Shown: piece after piece, positions 43,766-51,993 of the stretch
How the letters are laid out: every line of letters begins with the position of its first letter
How positions within the stretch are numbered: position 1 is the stretch's first letter
Assembly (NCBI GenBank): GCA_036745275.1
Contig: DAIOGK010000001.1
Coordinates: 62,001-126,000, forward strand
Source: JAIUNP01 sp020161975
Lineage (GTDB): Bacteria; Pseudomonadota; Alphaproteobacteria; Rhizobiales; Beijerinckiaceae
Reading direction: 5' to 3'
DNA length: 64,000 nt
Notes under the pieces: generated by a model
Databases searched by the model: none
Told to the model about the DNA's origin: nothing
Seen by the model: the letters and a program-made list of their open reading frames with translations, nothing else
Position numbers and translations under genes: made by a program

Positions 43766-44512
43766 TTATTCGGGCCCAGCCGCACTGGCGGCGAGTCCGG
43801 TTGAAGTGAAACGCCCGACGAGCCGATGCTGCTCGCCGGGGTAGTGGATTCGTGCTTCCGTCAGCAGGGTGTCGCCTTGCCAGGTGCGGCGTTCGACGAT
43901 GAGGCAGGCCGTGCCGGTTGCGATGGCAAGTCGCTTGGCGAGCGACGGGCTGGCATTGGCGGCGTGGATGACATGCTCGGCCTCGCTCCACGGAACGTGG
44001 GCCAGAAGCCATGTGCCTGGCGGACGGTCGTCAAAAGGCTCGGTTCGCGCGGCAGGAACGGCATCGAGGTTGATCAGCCGTTCCTCCAGTGCCTCGGGCT
44101 GGCCATCGAAACGGTGAAGCGTCGTCAGAAATCGCACCGGCGTGCCGATGGCAATGCCGACCCGAGCAGCGGTCGCTACATCGGCGGTCTGGGTGCGTTG
44201 TGCGAGAATATCGAAGGCATAGGTCTTCCCGGAGCGTTCAGCCTCCGCGGGAAAGTCGCGAATGGTCAGCACAGCCTTGTCGATGGACGGCTGCGCCACG
44301 ACCGAGCCGGTGCGCCGCCGCCGGGCGATGATGCCCTGCTCGGCCAGTGAGGATAGCACCTTGTTGACGGTCATGCGGGAGCAGCCGTAGGCCGTCATCA
44401 GGTCGGCCTCAGACGGAATCGCATGGCCCACCGGCCAGCGCCCTGAGCGGATATGGCCCTCGATGTCGGCACGGATGCGCTGGTGGATATGCTTTGGCAG
44501 CGGCGCGTTCAT
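43766..44512 (-). CDS. hutC: Histidine utilisation repressor HutC
   Basis: This 248-residue GntR/HutC-family regulator has an N-terminal winged HTH (AIPSEADLMTAYGCSRMTVNKVLSSLAEQGII) and a C-terminal UTRA effector domain (EERLINLDAVPAA; ATGTACLIVERRTWQGD). HutC represses hut genes and is released by urocanate. Its ATG overlaps the hutF stop by 4 bases. The probable operators are two TGTCTAKACA dyads between hutF and hutI. Confidence 0.95.
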   Translation of the reverse strand: MNAPLPKHIHQRIRADIEGHIRSGRWPVGHAIPSEADLMTAYGCSRMTVNKVLSSLAEQGIIARRRRTGSVVAQPSIDKAVLTIRDFPAEAERSGKTYAFDILAQRTQTADVATAARVGIAIGTPVRFLTTLHRFDGQPEALEERLINLDAVPAARTEPFDDRPPGTWLLAHVPWSEAEHVIHAANASPSLAKRLAIATGTACLIVERRTWQGDTLLTEARIHYPGEQHRLVGRFTSTGLAASAAGPE

Positions 44513-45876
44513 GTCAGCCTCGCCAGCCGTTCAATGAAACGGGATGCGATCCTCTCCCGCGCGACATGCCGACCTGCATCGACTACGGTCCGACCCGCTG
44601 CGAACACAGTCTTAATTGCGCCGACCCCGGCAACAAAGACATAGGCATCGAGCCAGTGCTCCGCATCGATTGGCGCCAGGGCGGGATGGTCGATATCAAG
44701 CACGACGATATCCGCTGAAAGCCCTGGCGCGAGCGCGCCAACGTTCCGGGCGAGTGCGCGGGCCCCTCCGGCGAGCGCGGCAGAATAGAGTGCTTCGCCC
44801 GTGGATTGCCCTTCATGGGCCGCAAGAACGTTGCGTTCGCGCCGGAACAGGCGCTGGCCATACTCATAGAGCCGCAATTCTGCCGCCGCGCTGATCTCGA
44901 CATTGGAATCCGAGCCAACGCCGAAAGTGCCGCCCCGCGCCGCAAAATCCGCTCCGGGAAACAGCCCGTCGCCGAGATTGGCCTCCGTGATCGGACAGAG
45001 ACCGGCGACCGCACCACTGGCGGCGACGCTGCGCGTTTCCTCCGCAGTCATGTGCGTTGCATGGACAAGGCACCAGCGTGGATCGACTGCGGCATGGGTC
45101 ATGAGCCACTCGACCGGACGCTGGCCGCTCCAGGCAAGGCAGTCCTCGACCTCGCGCATCTGTTCTGCGATGTGGATATGTACCGGCCCCTCGGGGCAGC
45201 CCGCGAGGATGGCGGCAAGCTGGTCGGGCGTCACGGCCCGGAGCGAATGTGGCGCGACCCCGAGGACCAGCCCCGGACCGTTGGCGGCAAACCGGCCCGC
45301 CGCCTCCCGAAGGCGAAGAAACCCCTCAAGCGTATTAATGAAGCGCCGCTGCCCGGCAACGGGTGCCGCCCCGCCGAAGCCGCCCTGGGCATAGGCGACC
45401 GGCAGAAGGGTCAGCCCGATGCCAGTCTCTGCCGCCGCCGCGACGATACGGCCCGACAGTTCCGCAGGGTTGTCATAGGCACTGCCATCAGGCGCATGGT
45501 GCAGATAGTGGAACTCTGCAAGACTGGTGAAACCGCCCTCCAGCATCTCCACCATCGCCATTGCGGCGATTGCCTCGACATCATCGGGATCGAGCCGTTC
45601 AAGAAAGCGGTACATGACCTGCCGCCAGGTCCAGAAGCTGTCGGATGCCGGTCCGCGGCGCTCGGCAAGTCCCGCCATGCCGCGCTGGAAACAGTGGCTG
45701 TGCAGATTGGGAAGCCCCGGCAGCGCCGCGCCACGGATCCTCTCGGCACCGTCAGGCGCATTTGCTCCGGCCTCGACCGAAAGGATGCGCCCGTCCGCGA
45801 TGCGGATGCGCACATCGCGCGCCCAGCCATCGGGCGTCAGCGCATGTGTGATGTGCAGGTCGCGGTGTGTGCTCAG
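44509..45876 (-). CDS. hutF: Formimidoylglutamate deiminase HutF, probable CTG start
   Basis: This amidohydrolase converts N-formimidoyl-glutamate to N-formylglutamate and ammonia, in the five-step histidine route with HutG. The metal site lies in LPNLHSHCFQRGMAGL, with later His/Asp ligands (VHIHIAEQ; VHATHMT; GVGSDSNVEI). The first conventional start is GTG at 45813, but the frame upstream (THRDLHITHALTPDGWARDV) encodes the usual N-terminal strand. It contains no ATG, GTG or TTG before an in-frame stop. A CTG at 45876 lies 4 bases after a strong GGGAGGG and gives 455 residues, the family length. Confidence 0.93.
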   Translation of the reverse strand: MSTHRDLHITHALTPDGWARDVRIRIADGRILSVEAGANAPDGAERIRGAALPGLPNLHSHCFQRGMAGLAERRGPASDSFWTWRQVMYRFLERLDPDDVEAIAAMAMVEMLEGGFTSLAEFHYLHHAPDGSAYDNPAELSGRIVAAAAETGIGLTLLPVAYAQGGFGGAAPVAGQRRFINTLEGFLRLREAAGRFAANGPGLVLGVAPHSLRAVTPDQLAAILAGCPEGPVHIHIAEQMREVEDCLAWSGQRPVEWLMTHAAVDPRWCLVHATHMTAEETRSVAASGAVAGLCPITEANLGDGLFPGADFAARGGTFGVGSDSNVEISAAAELRLYEYGQRLFRRERNVLAAHEGQSTGEALYSAALAGGARALARNVGALAPGLSADIVVLDIDHPALAPIDAEHWLDAYVFVAGVGAIKTVFAAGRTVVDAGRHVARERIASRFIERLARLT

Positions 45877-45929
45877 GGTTCCCTCCCTTGGCTCGCGTCA
45901 CCATGGCACGGGGTCCACGTTGGTGCAAT

Positions 45930-45941
45930 ATGTCTAGACAT
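45930..45941. promoter_or_regulatory. Probable HutC operator 1 (perfect dyad ATGTCTAGACAT)
   Basis: A perfect 12-base palindrome, ATGTCTAGACAT, lies in the hutF/hutI divergent region, about 55 bases upstream of the hutF start. Its core TGTCTAGACA fits the TGTNTANACA-like sites of HutC/GntR regulators. A second core copy with one change is 83 bases away. HutC binding is inferred from the adjacent hutC gene. Confidence 0.7.
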
Positions 45942-46013
45942 TAAAGCGCGCAGAATCGTTTTTGCGCCTGCGAAGGTGGAAATTTCGCTTTACGACCGCA
46001 AGTGCCGATAATA

Positions 46014-46023
46014 TGTCTATACA
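46014..46023. promoter_or_regulatory. Probable HutC operator 2 (TGTCTATACA)
   Basis: TGTCTATACA differs from the perfect dyad at 45931-45940 by one base. It lies just downstream of a possible hutI promoter (TTTCGC at 45983, 18-base spacer, GATAAT at 46007) and 19 bases before the hutI start, so a bound repressor would block transcription initiation. Confidence 0.65.
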
Positions 46024-46041
46024 AATAAACGGAGGCGGATC

Positions 46042-47247
46042 GTGATCGACAGGCTCTGGACGAATGCACGACTGGCGACGATGGTGCCACAGGCCGGCGA
46101 TGGACTGGGGCTGGTCGCAGGGGGTGCCGTGGCAACTCGCGAGGGTCATATCGTCTACGCCGGGCCAATGGCGGGGGCGCCGCAGGCGCCGGGTGCGGAG
46201 GTGATCGACTGCGAAGGTCGCCTGCTGACGCCGGGGCTGGTCGATTGCCACACCCATCTCGTCTATGGCGGCAACCGGGCGCGGGAGTTCGAGCTTCGAC
46301 TGAAGGGCGCGACCTATGAGGAGATCGCCCTGTCGGGCGGCGGCATTCTTTCCACTGTTTCGGCGACCCGTGCCGCCAGCCTCGAACGCCTTACCGAAGA
46401 TGCCCTGAAGCGTCTCGATACGCTGATGGCCGAGGGGATCACCACCATCGAGGTCAAATCGGGCTATGGCCTCGATACGGCCACCGAATCCCGCTGCCTG
46501 GGCGTTGCGCGGGCGCTGGGGCGCGTGCGTCCGGTGCGCGTCGAGACGTCGTTTCTCGGCGCCCACGCCCTGCCGCCTGAGGCCGCAGGCGATAAGGACG
46601 CCTATATCGACAGGCTGATCCGCGAGACCTTGCCGCAGGTCGCCAAGGCCGGCCTTGCCGATGCAGTCGATGCCTTCTGTGAGGGGATTGCTTTCTCGCC
46701 GGCCCAGGTCGAACGGCTTTTCACTGCGGCCACGGCGCTCGGCCTCCGGGTCAAGCTCCACGCAGATCAGCTTTCCAACCTCGGCGGGGCGGCGCTGGCC
46801 GCCCGTTACAAGGCGCTTTCAGCCGACCATCTCGAATATACCGACGAGGCGGGCGCCATGGCGATGGCTGGCGCGGGTACGGTGGCCGTGCTCTTGCCCG
46901 GCGCCTACTATTTCCTGCGTGAGACGCAGAAGCCGCCGGTCGATCTGTTCCGCAAGCACGGTGTCCCGATGGCGCTGGCGACCGACAGCAACCCCGGCTC
47001 CTCCCCACTGACTTCGCTGCTGCTTACCCTGAACATGGGCGCGACGCTGTTCCGGCTGACGGTGGATGAATGTCTCGCCGGTGTGACCCGGAATGCCGCC
47101 AAAGCCCTTGGACTGGACGGTGAGTTAGGCACGCTGGAGGCCGGAAAATCCTGCGATCTTGCCATCTGGGATGTCGCCGAACCGGCGGAGCTTGTCTACC
47201 GCATCGGATTCAATCCGCTGCATACGCGCGTCTGGAGGGGGCAATGA
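46042..47247 (+). CDS. hutI: Imidazolonepropionase
   Basis: This 401-residue zinc amidohydrolase opens imidazolone propionate to formimidoylglutamate, step three of histidine breakdown. The metal ligands are visible in VDCHTHLVYGGNRAREFELR, KLHADQLSN and ATDSNPGSSP. The start is GTG at 46042, with GGAGG 7 bases before it. It heads the plus-strand hut operon and its end overlaps hutH by 4 bases. Confidence 0.97.
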   Translation: MIDRLWTNARLATMVPQAGDGLGLVAGGAVATREGHIVYAGPMAGAPQAPGAEVIDCEGRLLTPGLVDCHTHLVYGGNRAREFELRLKGATYEEIALSGGGILSTVSATRAASLERLTEDALKRLDTLMAEGITTIEVKSGYGLDTATESRCLGVARALGRVRPVRVETSFLGAHALPPEAAGDKDAYIDRLIRETLPQVAKAGLADAVDAFCEGIAFSPAQVERLFTAATALGLRVKLHADQLSNLGGAALAARYKALSADHLEYTDEAGAMAMAGAGTVAVLLPGAYYFLRETQKPPVDLFRKHGVPMALATDSNPGSSPLTSLLLTLNMGATLFRLTVDECLAGVTRNAAKALGLDGELGTLEAGKSCDLAIWDVAEPAELVYRIGFNPLHTRVWRGQ

Positions 47248-48839
47248 GGGAACCTGTTCAGTTGACACCCGGCAAAGTCGGCCTCCGCGAGATCATTGCG
47301 GTGCTGGACGGCGCGGCGGCTACGCTCGATCCCTCGGCCTTCCCGAGAATTGAACAGGCTGCCGCGATCATCGCGAAAGCGGCGGCCGGTGCGGCGGCGG
47401 TCTACGGCGTCAACACCGGTTTTGGCAAGCTGGCCTCGAAGCGCATACCGCCCGCCGACACGGCAACGCTTCAGCGCAATCTCATCCTGTCCCACTGCTG
47501 CGGCATGGGCGATGCAACGCCAGCCGATGTCGTGCGGCTGATGATGGCGTTAAAGCTCGTCTCACTCGGTCGCGGCGCCTCCGGTGTGCGGATGGCGGTG
47601 ATCCGGCAGATCGAAGCGTTTCTCGCGCGCGGCATCATTCCGGTTGTGCCTGTGCAGGGTTCTGTCGGCGCGTCCGGAGATCTTGCGCCGCTCGCGCATT
47701 TTGCCGCCGCGATGCTGGGCGAAGGCGAAGCCTTCATCGATGGCGAGCGGCTGGATAGCGCGGCTGCGCTCGCCCGTGCCGGCTTGCAGCCCCTCATCCT
47801 CAGCGCCAAGGAGGGGCTGGCGCTGATCAACGGCACACAATTTTCCACCGCCTGGGCACTGAAAGGCGCCATCGAGGCGCATCGCAACTGCGCGACGGCC
47901 CTGATCACCGGCGCATTGTCGGTTGATGCCGCCATGGCTTCGACAACGCCGTTCCGGGCAGAAATCCATGCCTTGCGCGGCAATCCGGGCCAGATCGCTG
48001 CGGGGCGCGCACTGATGGGCCTGCTCGAAGGCTCCACCATCCGCACCACGCATCTTGATGGCGATGACCGTGTGCAGGATCCTTATTGCCTGCGCTGCCA
48101 GCCGCAGGTGACGGGCGCAGCGCTCGACATCATCGACAAGGCGCTGCAAACGCTGGTGGCCGAGGCGAATGCCGCCACCGACAATCCGCTGGTGCTGGTC
48201 GAGACCGGCGAGATCGTCTCGGGCGGCAATTTTCACGCCGAGCCGGTGGCGTTTGCGGCTGACCAGATCGCAATGGCGATTTCCGAGATTGGCGCGATTT
48301 CCGAGCGCCGCATTGCCACTCTCGTCGACCCTGCGCTGAATTTCGGCCTGCCGCCGTTTCTCACGCCCAATCCGGGACTGAACTCCGGCTTCATGATTGC
48401 GGAAGTCACCGCCGCCGCGATGTTTGCGGAGAACAAGCAGCGCGCGACCCCTTGTTCGATCGATTCGACGCCCACCAGCGCCAATCAGGAAGATCACGTC
48501 TCGATGGCCGCGCATGGAGCGCGCCGCCTGACCGAGATGAATGTCACGCTCTCGCGCATCCTTGCGATCGAGTTGCTGGTGGCCTGTCAGGGCATTGACC
48601 TCAGAAAACGCGGTCATGGTCTTGAAGGGCTGCACGGCAAGGCGAACCAGCCCTCCCGCCTCCTCACCAGTCCTGCGCTGGAACGGGTGATCGCCCTGCT
48701 TCGGAGCCGTGTGCCGATGCTGGAAGATGACCGGCTGATGGCGCCTGATCTGGCAACAGGCGAGCAACTGGTGCGCGCCTGCGCTGTGCTGAAGGCGGCG
48801 CAGCATGATGATCTGCCAAGGTTGGAGACGGTTACATGA
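47244..48839 (+). CDS. hutH: Histidine ammonia-lyase
   Basis: This 531-residue enzyme deaminates histidine to urocanate, step one. The Ala143-Ser144-Gly145 triad in GSVGASGDLAPL forms the MIO prosthetic group, and the active-site Tyr lies in YGVNTGFGKL. Later segments QDPYCLRCQPQV and PCSIDSTPTSANQEDHVSM are typical. It overlaps hutI and hutG by 4 bases each, so translation is coupled. Confidence 0.97.
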   Translation: MREPVQLTPGKVGLREIIAVLDGAAATLDPSAFPRIEQAAAIIAKAAAGAAAVYGVNTGFGKLASKRIPPADTATLQRNLILSHCCGMGDATPADVVRLMMALKLVSLGRGASGVRMAVIRQIEAFLARGIIPVVPVQGSVGASGDLAPLAHFAAAMLGEGEAFIDGERLDSAAALARAGLQPLILSAKEGLALINGTQFSTAWALKGAIEAHRNCATALITGALSVDAAMASTTPFRAEIHALRGNPGQIAAGRALMGLLEGSTIRTTHLDGDDRVQDPYCLRCQPQVTGAALDIIDKALQTLVAEANAATDNPLVLVETGEIVSGGNFHAEPVAFAADQIAMAISEIGAISERRIATLVDPALNFGLPPFLTPNPGLNSGFMIAEVTAAAMFAENKQRATPCSIDSTPTSANQEDHVSMAAHGARRLTEMNVTLSRILAIELLVACQGIDLRKRGHGLEGLHGKANQPSRLLTSPALERVIALLRSRVPMLEDDRLMAPDLATGEQLVRACAVLKAAQHDDLPRLETVT

Positions 48840-49660
48840 CCCCTGACTGGCTCTCCGTTCATCGCGGCCCGGCGCCGCTGATCGTCAGCTTTCCGCATAC
48901 GGGAACAGAGATCCCGGATGCCTACCGGCCCGGCCTCGTCTCGATGTGGCAGGCGCGGCGCGACTGCGACTGGTGGATCGAGCAACTCTACGATTTTGCT
49001 GCCAGCCTTGGCGCCACCACCATCCGCACGACGATCTCCCGGACCATCATTGATGTGAACCGCGATCCGTCGGGCGTCTCGCTCTATCCGGGGCAGGCGA
49101 CGACCGAACTCTGCCCCACCACCACCTTCGATGGCGCCCCGCTTTACAAGCCAGGCCATGCACCGGATGCAAACGAGATCAGTCGCCGCCGGACAACATA
49201 CTTCGACCCCTATCACACCGCCCTTGCCGGAGAGATCGACCGGCTGCGTGCGGCGCATCCGAAAATCGTGCTCTACGATTGCCACTCCATCCGCTCGGTC
49301 ATTCCGCGCCTGTTTGATGGTGAACTGCCGACGTTCAATATCGGCACCAATTCCGGCGCGGCCTGTGCTCCAGCGCTCGAAGCCACGGTCGTTGCCCGCT
49401 GCGCCGCCGCGCCCGGCATGAGCCATGTCGCGAATGGCCGTTTCAAGGGCGGATACATCACGCGGTATCATGGCAATCCCGCCGCTGGCGTTCATGCCGT
49501 GCAGATGGAACTCGCGTGCCGTGGCTATATGCGCGAGCCGATCCCCGATGTGGACGAGACCAACTGGCCGACCCCGTTTGAACCCGCCTATGCCGCGCCG
49601 ATCCGCGCGACCCTCACCGCCATTCTCGAAGATTGCCTGACCTTCGCGAGGAAATCATGA
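48836..49660 (+). CDS. hutG: N-formylglutamate deformylase
   Basis: This 274-residue enzyme of the N-formylglutamate amidohydrolase family hydrolyses N-formylglutamate to glutamate and formate, the last step after HutF. Family signatures are LIVSFPHTGTEIP, SRTIIDVNRDPSG, YDCHSIRSVIPRLF and GGYITRYHG. With hutF present, this defines the five-step pathway rather than the formimidase route. Confidence 0.96.
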   Translation: MTPDWLSVHRGPAPLIVSFPHTGTEIPDAYRPGLVSMWQARRDCDWWIEQLYDFAASLGATTIRTTISRTIIDVNRDPSGVSLYPGQATTELCPTTTFDGAPLYKPGHAPDANEISRRRTTYFDPYHTALAGEIDRLRAAHPKIVLYDCHSIRSVIPRLFDGELPTFNIGTNSGAACAPALEATVVARCAAAPGMSHVANGRFKGGYITRYHGNPAAGVHAVQMELACRGYMREPIPDVDETNWPTPFEPAYAAPIRATLTAILEDCLTFARKS

Positions 49661-51336
49661 CCCGCCCGAAAGAAACGCGCATCGACAACGCCCGCGTCAT
49701 CCGTAGCCCTCACGGCACGGATATTTCCGCCAAATCGTGGCTGACCGAGGCTCCCTTGCGGATGCTGATGAACAATCTCGATCCCGATGTCGCCGAAAAA
49801 CCGGGCGAGCTTGTCGTTTATGGCGGGATTGGCCGTGCCGCGCGCGATTGGGAGAGTTTCGACCGCATCGTCGCGGCCCTGCGCCGGCTGGAAGCGGACG
49901 AGACGTTGCTGGTCCAGTCCGGCAAGCCGGTCGGCGTGTTCAGGACGCACAAGGATGCCCCGCGCGTGCTGATCGCGAATTCCAATCTGGTCCCGCATTG
50001 GGCAACCTGGGACCATTTCAACGAACTCGATAAGAAAGGTCTGATGATGTACGGCCAGATGACGGCCGGCTCGTGGATCTATATCGGTTCGCAAGGCATC
50101 GTTCAGGGCACCTACGAGACCTTCGTCGAGATGGGGCGCCGCCATTATGGCGGCAGCCTCAAGGGACGCTGGATCCTGACGGCGGGGCTCGGCGGCATGG
50201 GTGGCGCTCAGCCGCTGGCCGCCACCATGGCCGGCGCATCGTGCCTCGCTGTGGAATGCCGCCCGTCGTCGATCGAATTCCGCCTGCGCACCGGCTATCT
50301 CGATACCAAGGCCGATACGCTCGACGAAGCGATGACCATCCTCGAAAAGGCCAAACGCGAAGGCAAGGCGATTTCCGTCGGCCTGCTCGGCAATGCCGCC
50401 GATGTCTTCCCGGAAATCTACCGGCGTGGCATCCGCCCCGATGGCGTGACCGACCAGACCTCCGCGCATGATCCCATGCACGGCTACCTGCCGCAGGGCT
50501 GGAGCCTGGCGCATTGGGAGGCGGCCCAGACCACCGATCCCAAGGGCGTTGCCGCTGCCGCGAAGAAGTCGATGGCCGTGCAGGTCCGCGCCATGCTGGA
50601 TTTCCATGAGGCGGGCGTCCCCACGGTCGATTACGGCAACAACATCCGCCAGATGGCGCTGGAGGAGGGCGTAAAGAATGCTTTCGATTTCCCCGGTTTC
50701 GTCCCGGCCTATATCCGCCCGCTGTTCTGCCGCGGCATTGGCCCGTTCCGCTGGGCCGCACTGTCGGGTGATCCGGAGGACATCTACCGGACAGACCAGA
50801 AGGTGAAGGAACTGATCCCCGACAATCCGCACCTGCACAACTGGCTCGACATGGCGCGCGAACGCATCCATTTTCAGGGCCTGCCGGCGCGCATCTGCTG
50901 GGTCGGACTTGGGGACCGCCACCGCCTTGGCCTCGCCTTCAACGAGATGGTGCGCAAAGGCGAGTTGAAAGCCCCGATCGTCATCGGTCGCGACCACCTC
51001 GATTCGGGCTCGGTCGCCTCGCCCAATCGCGAGACCGAAGCGATGATGGATGGTTCGGATGCCGTCTCCGACTGGCCGCTGCTGAACGCGCTGCTGAACT
51101 GCGCGAGTGGCGCGACCTGGGTGTCGCTCCACCATGGTGGCGGCGTCGGCATGGGCTTTTCCCAGCACTCGGGCATGGTCATCTGCTGCGATGGATCGGC
51201 GGATGCCGACGCGCGCCTCGCCCGCGTGTTGTGGAACGACCCCGCCACCGGCGTCATGCGCCATGCAGACGCGGGTTACGACATCGCGAAAGACTGGGCG
51301 AGGACGCAAGGTCTTGATCTGCCGAGTTTGGTCTGA
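49657..51336 (+). CDS. hutU: Urocanate hydratase
   Basis: This 559-residue enzyme converts urocanate to imidazolone propionate, step two, with a bound NAD. The NAD-binding segment GLGGMGGAQPLAATMAG and the active-site Cys region LFCRGIGPFRWAALSGDP are intact. The ATG at 49657 overlaps the hutG stop (ATGA); the frame extends a little upstream to 49633 without family similarity. Confidence 0.97.
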   Translation: MTRPKETRIDNARVIRSPHGTDISAKSWLTEAPLRMLMNNLDPDVAEKPGELVVYGGIGRAARDWESFDRIVAALRRLEADETLLVQSGKPVGVFRTHKDAPRVLIANSNLVPHWATWDHFNELDKKGLMMYGQMTAGSWIYIGSQGIVQGTYETFVEMGRRHYGGSLKGRWILTAGLGGMGGAQPLAATMAGASCLAVECRPSSIEFRLRTGYLDTKADTLDEAMTILEKAKREGKAISVGLLGNAADVFPEIYRRGIRPDGVTDQTSAHDPMHGYLPQGWSLAHWEAAQTTDPKGVAAAAKKSMAVQVRAMLDFHEAGVPTVDYGNNIRQMALEEGVKNAFDFPGFVPAYIRPLFCRGIGPFRWAALSGDPEDIYRTDQKVKELIPDNPHLHNWLDMARERIHFQGLPARICWVGLGDRHRLGLAFNEMVRKGELKAPIVIGRDHLDSGSVASPNRETEAMMDGSDAVSDWPLLNALLNCASGATWVSLHHGGGVGMGFSQHSGMVICCDGSADADARLARVLWNDPATGVMRHADAGYDIAKDWARTQGLDLPSLV

Positions 51337-51369
51337 AAACCGTCGCTCCCAGGAGTCCCGAACCTCGTC

Positions 51370-51993
51370 ATGCCCCCACGCCTTCTCCCTGCATCCGCCC
51401 GCACTCCCAAACCGTGGAAGAATGGTGGCGGCGTCACGACAGATGTTCTGGTCTGGCCCGAAGGGGCGGGTCTCGATGATTTTCTCTTTCGTGTCTCGAT
51501 CGCCGAGGTGGCTTCAGACGGTCCCTTCTCGCGCTTTGTCGGGGTTGACCGGATCCTGACGGTGATCGGCGGCGCCGGCATGGTTCTCCGGTTCAACCAG
51601 AACCGCGCCGTCACCGTGACGCCGGCGAGTGGCCCATTTGCGTTTGCCGGCGATGATGACTGTAGCGCGGAACTCATCGATGGCCCGCTGACGGACCTCA
51701 ACGTCATGAGCCGCCGGGAGCATTGGCGCGCGGACATCGCATTTGTGACCGAGCCGGAAGCCGTCAGGATTGATCCTGACGACGGACATGTCTTGGTCCT
51801 GATACTGGTGGGTTCCGCTCAGGCGGATAGGCTCCATCTCGGTCCGCGCGATGCCCTGCATCTTGAGCCCGGCAATCCTGGCCTCACCGTTACGCCTCTA
51901 GCCGGCAGCCGTTGTGCAATCATCCGCTTCCGGTCGGCCGCGCCTACTGCAAGAGCCGGGGCGCCGGGGCGGGCGGCGTATCCGAAGCCTTGA
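51370..51993 (+). CDS. hutD: HutD family protein
   Basis: This 207-residue cupin-like protein carries HutD features: TPKPWKNGGGVTTDVLVWP at the N-terminus, FRVSIAEVASDGPFSRF, and DLNVMSRREHWRAD. HutD is thought to modulate hut expression or metabolite level rather than catalyse a pathway step; its mechanism is not established. It ends the hut operon. Its last 50 bases overlap the 3' end of the convergent HlyD-family gene. Confidence 0.9.
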   Translation: MPPRLLPASARTPKPWKNGGGVTTDVLVWPEGAGLDDFLFRVSIAEVASDGPFSRFVGVDRILTVIGGAGMVLRFNQNRAVTVTPASGPFAFAGDDDCSAELIDGPLTDLNVMSRREHWRADIAFVTEPEAVRIDPDDGHVLVLILVGSAQADRLHLGPRDALHLEPGNPGLTVTPLAGSRCAIIRFRSAAPTARAGAPGRAAYPKP

